From positions 1 to 5,480 of the forward strand of contig JAUZPS010000351.1 of the NCBI GenBank assembly GCA_030705945.1: a stretch of 5,480 bases of DNA. The letters are read 5' to 3'. The translations under genes were made by a program, and so were the position numbers. Below the pieces are notes generated by a model that had not been told where the DNA came from, searched no databases, and saw only the letters and a program-made list of their open reading frames with translations. This DNA comes from Bacillota bacterium (GTDB lineage Bacteria; Bacillota; Clostridia; Acetivibrionales; DSM-2933). Each line of letters starts with the position of its first letter. The stretch's first letter is position 1. Below, piece after piece: positions 1 to 5,432 of the stretch.

Positions 1-2273
1 AGCGAACCATCTAATCCGCATCTGTATGATACCTTAACTGAAGCGTTGTTGTCCGGGGTCGTATTAGGGGCAATGGTGGGAGTAGGTGTTACCATAGTCT
101 TAGGAGGTTCTTCGCCGTATACCTTTACTCCATTTAAATATACAGGAGCATACTTATTAACCGCATAATTGCCTGTAACGTCTTTTCTGCTCCAGTCATT
201 AGTGGGATCCCAGTGAGTCAGGTAATTTGGGTCCTGCTTCGCTCGCATCGAGATTTGCAGTTCCCTGTCCCCATATACTTTCCTTCCGCTCCAATCTAAT
301 TCATAATAGTATGTTCCGTTATTATCCCATTTAAATGGCCCTCTATATGTAATTGGATCCTGCTGCAGGGAAACCTGCTCGTCATATTCAATGGCAAATA
401 CCACATCATCTATGCTTTGGCCGCATTCCAACAATTCATTTATATTGAAGAAATATTTCACCATCATACCTGTTTCATAGTGAGGAGGCTGGCTGGATTC
501 GTTGTGTAATTTCAATACAATTTGAGTGCTTTCCGCATTTTCCCGTTCTATACGCGACTCACAGTAATAATCATCTGTTTTTGGTTCCTTCGGCGGGAAA
601 TTTGGTATTGGCTGCTGACCCTCGCCATAATACTTGTACAAGCCTGCGCATGCGCCAACAAATGCAGCGTTATAATCTACGGCAACTTCATTGTAAACGA
701 AGTCAGTGGTTACATCCTGATGGTAATCCTGTTTATCAGGCCCGCCTACAAGAGCCCCCCATATTATATGTCTGTGTTCTACAGGATCCAGCATACTTAA
801 TGTTTTTGATCCATGAGCGGCTCTGTGGTGGGGATGCTTTGCAAAAGGCAAACCTTTCTCATAGCCATATCCCACTATATAAGAGTAGCCCATTGGGTTT
901 CTTCCCATAAGGTACTCCATCTGACCTCTGGCCCAATCACCGAAATCTGTTCTTTCGGGATGATGCTTCTCATATACAAGCGCGCATAACTGAGCAGCTG
1001 TATTGTAACGAGCTGATCCCCAACCGTTTATCATTATGTATCCGGCAGGCGATGTAGTATCATAATTGTGATCGTTGGGATCTATATGTTTCGCGGCCCC
1101 GGCTGAATGATACTCTATATTCCAACGCGCGAAAAAATCAAATCTCTCATCACTGGGGAATAAAGCATTCAGCCTTAAAAATACTCCTGCCCAAACTACA
1201 TCCCAGCAGTGGGTCCATGAATTATACCATGTATTAGTGTTAAAGTTCTCAGGAATTATCCTATTAATATATCCGGTATAGTAACCGTTTGCGTCAACTG
1301 AGTCTATATCTCTTATATAGTCCATATTGCCTGTGCATTCATAAAGCCATACTGCCGCCCAAGCCATTTCATCCTCATCGTAAGCCGAGGTATAGTATCC
1401 GTCGCCGTTTGCCCTCCCTCTGTATTTCTTTGCAAACTCATACATTGCTTTTGCAACAGTGAGGCACTTCTTTGCATATTCCGGGTCTGAATCCTTAAAA
1501 TTCAGATATGAGGTGCAAAGCGCTGCGGAAGTGCTGGCGCATACATCGCTTCCAGGAGTTTCAGCAGTGGCAAAATCCGCAGGTCTTGGAATATTTGAAG
1601 GATATAGTTCCGGTGGACCCCAGTAAGAATGGTCTAAATCACCTTCTCCTACCATATAGCAAAAGGCAATCAGGTCTCCATTTTTATCCATATATGCGCA
1701 GCGTAAAAATGTATCCGTAAAACATTTTAAAATATCAATCATGTGCTCTTCTTGTCCCGTTTTCTTGAATTCATCCCTGAATTCATAGAAGCCCCAGCCA
1801 AGAGTGCCTGCCGCATAACTCTGTGGAAGGCCGAACCTGACATGATCTCCGGCATCATGGAATCCGCCATGAACATCTACTGTACCATCTCCATCCGGGT
1901 CAAGTATGCTTTTATACTTTTCTATAAAAGTAGAAGAAAGATTCGTATTGGTAAGAGAAATCTTCGAGTCCCCTACATGACAATCGCCTCTCCATTCAAT
2001 TTTTCCACCTGTTACCCCAGGTCCGCATTTCTCAGCATCATAAAAATAAATTGACTTTTGCAGAGCTTCCGCAAAGTTGAAATAATTATAATTCTGCCAA
2101 CCGCTAGCAGGCGTAAAAGTCGAGGGCGCGGGTGTAGCGTCTGCAAACGCTACGCTTGATGAAATAAGTTGTCCCATGATAAGGATAACAATCAAAAAGC
2201 TTGATAACGCTCTCAGCTTTTTGATAAAACTTCTTTTCCTTACCTTTTTCTTTTCTTTCAGCTCGCTATACAT
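1..2273 (-). CDS. GH9 cellulase with CBM3c, probable second CBM3 (3' end outside window)
   Basis: Secreted family 9 glycoside hydrolase, probably a processive endoglucanase cutting beta-1,4 links in cellulose outside the cell. 757 residues are visible and the frame is open to the left edge. The signal peptide has a long basic n-region (residues 3-22), a hydrophobic core (about 26-40) and a likely AFA cleavage site at 42-44. The GH9 domain spans about 62-550, with YWGPPE (217-222), the Asp pair in HDAGDH (D140, D143), HPHHRAA (480-486) and catalytic E529 in VYNEVAVDYNA. A CBM3c-like module spans about 568-718, followed by a Pro/Thr linker (721-744). VKVSYRCG (746-753) resembles the opening of a substrate-binding CBM3, which is inference. 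A dockerin probably follows outside the window. An insertion before the Asp pair contains a DxDxDG calcium-type loop (125-130). The start is chosen because the signal peptide follows directly and a G-rich box lies 11 bases upstream; the only nearby upstream ATG, at 2294, hits a stop after five codons. The gene lies 200 bases downstream of the other GH9 gene. GH9-CBM3c is certain in outline; the C-terminus is not seen. Confidence 0.95.
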   Translation of the reverse strand, partial: MYSELKEKKKVRKRSFIKKLRALSSFLIVILIMGQLISSSVAFADATPAPSTFTPASGWQNYNYFNFAEALQKSIYFYDAEKCGPGVTGGKIEWRGDCHVGDSKISLTNTNLSSTFIEKYKSILDPDGDGTVDVHGGFHDAGDHVRFGLPQSYAAGTLGWGFYEFRDEFKKTGQEEHMIDILKCFTDTFLRCAYMDKNGDLIAFCYMVGEGDLDHSYWGPPELYPSNIPRPADFATAETPGSDVCASTSAALCTSYLNFKDSDPEYAKKCLTVAKAMYEFAKKYRGRANGDGYYTSAYDEDEMAWAAVWLYECTGNMDYIRDIDSVDANGYYTGYINRIIPENFNTNTWYNSWTHCWDVVWAGVFLRLNALFPSDERFDFFARWNIEYHSAGAAKHIDPNDHNYDTTSPAGYIMINGWGSARYNTAAQLCALVYEKHHPERTDFGDWARGQMEYLMGRNPMGYSYIVGYGYEKGLPFAKHPHHRAAHGSKTLSMLDPVEHRHIIWGALVGGPDKQDYHQDVTTDFVYNEVAVDYNAAFVGACAGLYKYYGEGQQPIPNFPPKEPKTDDYYCESRIERENAESTQIVLKLHNESSQPPHYETGMMVKYFFNINELLECGQSIDDVVFAIEYDEQVSLQQDPITYRGPFKWDNNGTYYYELDWSGRKVYGDRELQISMRAKQDPNYLTHWDPTNDWSRKDVTGNYAVNKYAPVYLNGVKVYGEEPPKTMVTPTPTIAPNTTPDNNASVKVSYRCGLDGS

Positions 2274-2284
2274 TTTTTAACACT

Positions 2285-2292
2285 CTCCCCCC
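2285..2292 (-). promoter_or_regulatory. Ribosome binding site of downstream GH9 gene
   Basis: GGGGGGAG on the minus strand lies 11 bases before the ATG at 2273. The GGAG part can pair with the 16S 3' end; the run of six Gs is atypical. It supports the chosen start, because the only other nearby in-frame ATG (2294) overlaps this box and is stopped after five codons. Confidence 0.6.
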
Positions 2293-2331
2293 ATAAATAA
2301 AATTAATTAAACCTTATTATTATTGTTAGTC

Positions 2332-2387
2332 GGTATATTTTGCAATAAACATTTTACATCTATTTTTTATATTGCAAAATATATACC
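2332..2387. repeat. 14-bp inverted repeat (TTTTGCAA dyad) before downstream GH9 gene
   Basis: TATATTTTGCAATA at 2334-2347 is perfectly mirrored by TATTGCAAAATATA at 2370-2383, with a 22-base spacer. Two further G:C pairs (2332-2333 with 2386-2387) extend the arms if a two-base bulge is allowed. It is 59-114 bases upstream of the ATG at 2273. No T-run follows on the minus strand, so it is unlikely to be an ordinary terminator. A weak promoter (TTTGCA, 16 bases, TAAAAT at 2351-2356, minus strand) would place its -35 in one arm and its transcription start in the other, an operator-like arrangement. An RNA hairpin is the alternative. The repeat itself is certain; its role is not. Confidence 0.6.
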
Positions 2388-2394
2388 TTGATTC

Positions 2395-2477
2395 ATAAGT
2401 TGCGAAAAGTTCAGCTTTAGTAGTAAAATGCAAACGTATTAACTGCATTTTAATGTATAATCTTTTTTGCAACTTAT
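2395..2477 (-). repeat. Nested inverted repeats at the 3' end of upstream GH9 gene
   Basis: ATAAGTTGC (2395-2403) pairs perfectly with GCAACTTAT (2469-2477), which contains the TAA stop codon (2474-2476) of the upstream GH9 gene. A run of A:T pairs beyond a mismatch can extend this outer stem. Inside lies a second perfect 9-bp pair, TAAAATGCA (2424-2432) and TGCATTTTA (2444-2452), with an 11-base loop. In the minus-strand transcript this would fold into a compact structure directly after the coding region. There is no following U-tract, so a transcript-stabilising or processing element is more likely than a rho-independent terminator. Confidence 0.5.
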
Positions 2478-4861
2478 ATAGATACTTTATTAAAATTCCT
2501 TGCAATAATAATTACATCGCTCATGTTTATGGCGCCATCTTTGTTTAAATCGTCATTTTGTGTATATTTATCATCACCTGAAATGCTGTTAAAATGCTTT
2601 GCAACCTCTATTACATCCGACAGGTTTATTACGTTATCCTGCTCGCCGTTTATTATCATATCTCCAGCCCACATAGTTACAGGCTCGCTGATTGAGCCTA
2701 CTAGAGTATCCTTTGTAACCGAGATGTCTTTGAGTTCCCGATACAGGTATGTAGGCTTGCTTATCTTAAGCGTGTAACCTGAAGCGTTCTGAGGAACATT
2801 TGGTATCTCAAAATAACCGCCTAGATCGGTTAAAGCTGAAAGGGAAGTTCCGGAGATTTCTACTTTAAACCCGGATTTTAAAGATGACGCAACTTCAGCG
2901 CTCTTTAAGAAATCCGGAGCAATGAAACCGGATACCTTAAGCCCTGAACCTGATGAAGGTGTTGGCGTTGGAGATGGAGGCGTACTAGGTTCTGCCCCTG
3001 ATGGATCCTGCCCGCTAACTTGAACGCCGTTTTTATATATTGGTATGTTTTCCATTCTAGTATAAGTATCTCCTATACCTTTATGAGAAAAATCATTTGA
3101 AGAATCCCAGAGTTTGTTTTCATAATAGTAAATGGCAAACTGTACATAAGTTCTCGCATATACCGGTTTTGGGAAAGTTATTTCTACATAATAAATATTC
3201 TTATCCTTGTCCCATGGCTTAAGTGAAGATATTTCAGCGCCTGCTGGGGAATAATACACTTTTGTTACGAATTTGGACATGTCAATATCTGCAGAAGCAT
3301 ATTCGGACAAGTCAACAAAATACCGACAGGATAAACCAGGCTCATATTGCGGAGGCGATGTAAGGATATTGTACATATTGAGGTCAACAGTGACGCCATT
3401 TGAATCTTCTTTATATATTTGGGCTTCTGAATAGTATTGAGGCGGATCACCTTCAATACCAGGAGTATCTTCAGGCTTCTGATCTTTTCCGAAATATTTG
3501 GACAGACCTGCCAGAGCGCCAACAAAGCCTGCATTATAGTCCAATCCGGTTTCAGCATAGACATACTCATCCACATTGTCATGATATTCATCCTTCATAT
3601 CAGCTCCTCCTACAAGAGCCCCATATAAGATATGTCTTTCAGGCGATGTCTTCTTTTCATCTGCAGGAGGTCCTTCAAGTCTTCCACTTGCGGCTCTGTG
3701 ATGAGGAAATTTGGGATAATTATCTCCGAAACCAACTTCATAAGACATATGATTTGGATTATCACCGAGAATATAGTCTATCTGGCTCTTTGCAAAGTCC
3801 AGGCATCTCTTGTCGCCGGTATATTTATAGTAAACAAGTTGAACCATGCTATCTGCTGCCGGATACTTGCAAACGCCCCAGCTATCAAGGTATTTCAATC
3901 CCCCTGGAGTAGATTTCAGTCTACTCTGCCAGAAATCCATATGGTCTTCGGCGATTGCTTTATACCTTGGATTGGTTGAAAGTGTGGCAAGCTTTGTAAA
4001 TACTCCTGTCAAAACATAATCCCAGCACTGGGTCCAATTGTCATTAAATGAGTTTTCGCCGCTGATTTTTTTCTCAACCATGAGCTTGTCCACATTATCC
4101 ATGTATGTCTGGTCATTTGTAGCGACATAAAGCCAAATGGATCCCCACATGAGTTCATCCAGATAATCTCTTGGAAGATAATAGCTTTGAGCTTTACTGT
4201 TGCCTCTATAAGTCATACCAAATGTATATAGGTCTTTTGCATAAGTCAAACATTTTTCTGCATATACCGCATCCCTGTCTTTGTAGTTCAAATACATGAG
4301 CGCCAATGCAGCTGCAGCATCACCAGCTACATCCGAGCCAGGATTTGTTGGTGTTGCGGCGTAATAAGTCGGCCTGTCGTTAGTTTGAAGTTCAGGCGGT
4401 CCCCAGTATTGGTGATCCACATCACCGTCTCCGCATTGGTAATAAAACGTCTTCTTATCAGGGAAGCATTTTATGAAGTAATCACAAAAATGCTTTAGTA
4501 TATTGAGCATATACCCGTCCTGACCCTTGGCAATAAAAACGTCTTTAAATTCATAGTATCCCCACGCGAGAGTGGAAGCAGACGCGCATTGCGGAAGTCC
4601 GAATTTTACATGGTCTCCACAGTCATGAAAACCTCCTGTTAAGTCAAGTCCAACATCTTTTCCATCATCGACATGGCACGGTCCACGCCACTTAATCCTG
4701 TTGTTTCCGGCATCTGGTCCGCACCAGTTTGCCTCATAAAAAAGAATAGATTTTGCAAATGCGTCAACATAGTTGAAATTGTTTTCTGCAGCCATAGCTG
4801 GCTGCGGAATTATGCCTGCCATATAAATGACAAGCAAGATAATCGCGATTATCTTTTTCAT
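2474..4861 (-). CDS. GH9 cellulase with CBM3c and type II-like X module-dockerin
   Basis: Complete 795-residue secreted cellulosomal family 9 cellulase, predicted to hydrolyse beta-1,4-glucan and to dock on a cohesin. The signal peptide covers residues 1-24 (MKK, hydrophobic core, AMA cleavage site). The GH9 domain spans about 27-457, with HDCGDH carrying the Asp pair D80 and D83, YWGPPE (152-157), PHHRAA (386-391) and catalytic E437 in YVYAETGLDYNAG. CBM3c spans about 476-615 (PPQYEPGLSCRYFVDLSE, then WDSSNDFSHKG). A Pro/Ser/Thr linker occupies 617-639. An X module follows at about 640-731 (KVSGFIAPDF, GFKVEISGTSLSALTD, GYFEIPNVP, GYTLKI). Residues 733-795 form a dockerin with two F-hand-like repeats ending AKHFN and ARNFN. 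The X-dockerin pair closely resembles the one at the C-terminus of the C. thermocellum scaffoldin CipA, recalled from memory. The start is favoured by the immediate signal peptide and a GGGGGG box six bases upstream. It is the first of two GH9 genes on this strand. The exact family is confident; substrate range and processivity are inferred from the family. Confidence 0.97.
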   Translation of the reverse strand: MKKIIAIILLVIYMAGIIPQPAMAAENNFNYVDAFAKSILFYEANWCGPDAGNNRIKWRGPCHVDDGKDVGLDLTGGFHDCGDHVKFGLPQCASASTLAWGYYEFKDVFIAKGQDGYMLNILKHFCDYFIKCFPDKKTFYYQCGDGDVDHQYWGPPELQTNDRPTYYAATPTNPGSDVAGDAAAALALMYLNYKDRDAVYAEKCLTYAKDLYTFGMTYRGNSKAQSYYLPRDYLDELMWGSIWLYVATNDQTYMDNVDKLMVEKKISGENSFNDNWTQCWDYVLTGVFTKLATLSTNPRYKAIAEDHMDFWQSRLKSTPGGLKYLDSWGVCKYPAADSMVQLVYYKYTGDKRCLDFAKSQIDYILGDNPNHMSYEVGFGDNYPKFPHHRAASGRLEGPPADEKKTSPERHILYGALVGGADMKDEYHDNVDEYVYAETGLDYNAGFVGALAGLSKYFGKDQKPEDTPGIEGDPPQYYSEAQIYKEDSNGVTVDLNMYNILTSPPQYEPGLSCRYFVDLSEYASADIDMSKFVTKVYYSPAGAEISSLKPWDKDKNIYYVEITFPKPVYARTYVQFAIYYYENKLWDSSNDFSHKGIGDTYTRMENIPIYKNGVQVSGQDPSGAEPSTPPSPTPTPSSGSGLKVSGFIAPDFLKSAEVASSLKSGFKVEISGTSLSALTDLGGYFEIPNVPQNASGYTLKISKPTYLYRELKDISVTKDTLVGSISEPVTMWAGDMIINGEQDNVINLSDVIEVAKHFNSISGDDKYTQNDDLNKDGAINMSDVIIIARNFNKVSI

Positions 4862-4867
4862 ATCGTA

Positions 4868-4873
4868 CCCCCC
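4868..4873 (-). promoter_or_regulatory. Ribosome binding site of upstream GH9 gene (G6 tract)
   Basis: GGGGGG, directly preceded by a run of seven Ts, sits six bases before the ATG at 4861 on the minus strand. It is not a perfect AGGAGG but matches the G-rich box before the other GH9 gene, and its spacing is right. No other purine-rich box lies near. Confidence 0.55.
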
Positions 4874-4890
4874 AAAAAAATATATATTTT

Positions 4891-4992
4891 CTATAATTTA
4901 TAATCCAGCTTTATTTCATGCTGGTTATTATCCCTCACTTCATTGTTCAGCCATTCATCATGCTGTTTTGTAACCTTATTTACCATATACAT
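4891..4992 (-). other. Short coding-like frame (33 codons) in leader of upstream GH9 gene
   Basis: Minus-strand ATG at 4992 (a second in-frame ATG at 4986) opens a 33-residue frame ending in TAG at 4891, 29 bases before the GH9 start. The peptide is hydrophilic and charged, with the central part KQHDEWLNNEVRDNNQHEIK, and does not look like random AT-rich translation. No Shine-Dalgarno box is visible, the first codons overlap the 10-bp direct repeat, and there is no signal peptide or recognised family. It could be a leader peptide, the remnant of a lost gene, or chance. Confidence 0.22.
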
Positions 4993-5001
4993 ACCATATA
5001 C
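4981..5001. repeat. Direct repeat of 10 bp with period 11 upstream of upstream GH9 gene
   Basis: TACCATATAC occurs at 4981-4990 and again at 4992-5001, separated by one base, so the copies lie on the same face of the helix. They are about 120-140 bases upstream of the ATG at 4861. Just further upstream on the minus strand is a possible -10 hexamer, TACAAT (5006-5011), with only a poor -35 (TTCATT) 17 bases away. The spacing suggests a regulator-binding site, but no known consensus is recognised. Confidence 0.4.
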
Positions 5002-5021
5002 TTATATTGTACTATGAAAAA

Positions 5022-5195
5022 TTAAAAAAATGAATTGAATTCTTGGATCAATTTGCTAGCCATCCATTTTAGAAGTTGTTTCTGTGGGTGTTCTACTTCA
5101 GGTACAGCCGATATACTTTTATAAACAACCATTTGCCTAACAAATATCGCCGCCAAACTGGTTAGTTTTGATATCGATGTATCCCTTCTTATAGT
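5022..5195 (-). pseudogene. Unrecognised coding-like frame, possible 3' gene remnant
   Basis: A minus-strand frame is open for 57 codons, from a stop at 5196-5198 to TAA at 5022-5024. The translation looks protein-like: a basic start (TIRRDTSISK), a short hydrophobic part (LTSLAAIFV) and an amphipathic tail, VEHPQKQLLKWMASKLIQEF. The only ATG with coding sequence of any length is at 5132 (36 residues) and has no ribosome binding site. The stretch is richer in G and C than the very AT-rich DNA on both sides. It may be the C-terminal remnant of a gene whose front has been lost or scrambled. No family is recognised, and chance cannot be excluded. Confidence 0.25.
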
Positions 5196-5282
5196 TTAAA
5201 GAAATGATGTTAATATTAATACGAAAATTTCAGCATACCTTTTATATATATAACTATATTATATTATAAAAATTTATCCATT

Positions 5283-5387
5283 TATATAAAAAGCAATTAA
5301 TCTTTTACATTTGCCTATCGCAAAATAACGTTAAAGCGTTCGTTATTTTGCTCCGTAAAATGTAAGATTAATAGTGCTTTTTATATA
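5283..5387. repeat. 105-bp long imperfect palindrome, MITE-like
   Basis: Outer arms TATATAAAAAGCA (5283-5295) and TGCTTTTTATATA (5375-5387) are perfect 13-bp inverted repeats. Inside them ATTAATCTT (5296-5304) pairs with AAGATTAAT (5364-5372), ACATTT (5307-5312) with AAATGT (5358-5363), and GCAAAATAACG (5320-5330 with first G at 5320) with CGTTATTTTGC (5341-5351). About 39 base pairs surround a 10-base loop, broken by small bulges. The ends could be read as a TA target duplication, as made by IS630/mariner-type elements, but no longer direct repeat flanks it. A small non-autonomous mobile element is most likely; a structured RNA or bidirectional terminator is possible. Confidence 0.6.
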
Positions 5388-5432
5388 GGTAGTATCAAAA
5401 AATAAACTGGTCAACTGGGAGTTTCAAAAACT

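Larger units (their letters stand above)
4862..5282. other. Non-coding region upstream of the cellulase pair
   Basis: This stretch has no recognised gene. It contains the leader and presumably the promoter of the upstream GH9 gene, the 10-bp direct repeat at 4981-5001, the two coding-like short frames described separately, a small stem CCAGC/GCTGG (4905-4909 and 4920-4924) in the leader, and a very AT-rich tract at about 5239-5277. No convincing sigma-A promoter could be assigned for the GH9 gene. Confidence 0.5.

Noticed and set aside
522..910. Overlapping plus-strand open frames of 92 and 109 codons
   Set aside because: They are antisense to conserved GH9 and CBM3c sequence of the downstream enzyme, which explains the lack of stops.
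2326..2448. 40-codon minus-strand frame starting with ATG at 2448 in the gap between the cellulase genes
   Set aside because: It has no Shine-Dalgarno box, its sequence is dominated by the inverted repeats in that region, and its length is unremarkable.
2274..2473. Rho-independent terminator between the two cellulase genes
   Set aside because: The stems present are AT-rich and none is followed by a T-run on the minus strand, so a classical terminator is not supported.
3400..3912. Long open frame (170 codons) on the plus strand
   Set aside because: It lies wholly antisense to the well-supported GH9/CBM3c coding sequence, has no ribosome binding site and its translation is rich in His, Ser and Leu without any motif. 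It is a shadow.
5135..5167. GCCTAAC ... GTTAGTT resembling integron attC ends
   Set aside because: The second core does not match GTTRRRY, the arms between do not form the long imperfect palindrome of attC, and no cassette structure is visible.
4862..5280. SigI-type promoter upstream of the cellulase pair
   Set aside because: SigI factors control cellulosome genes in related clostridia, but no C-rich/A-rich -35 with a properly spaced CGWA -10 was found on the minus strand.
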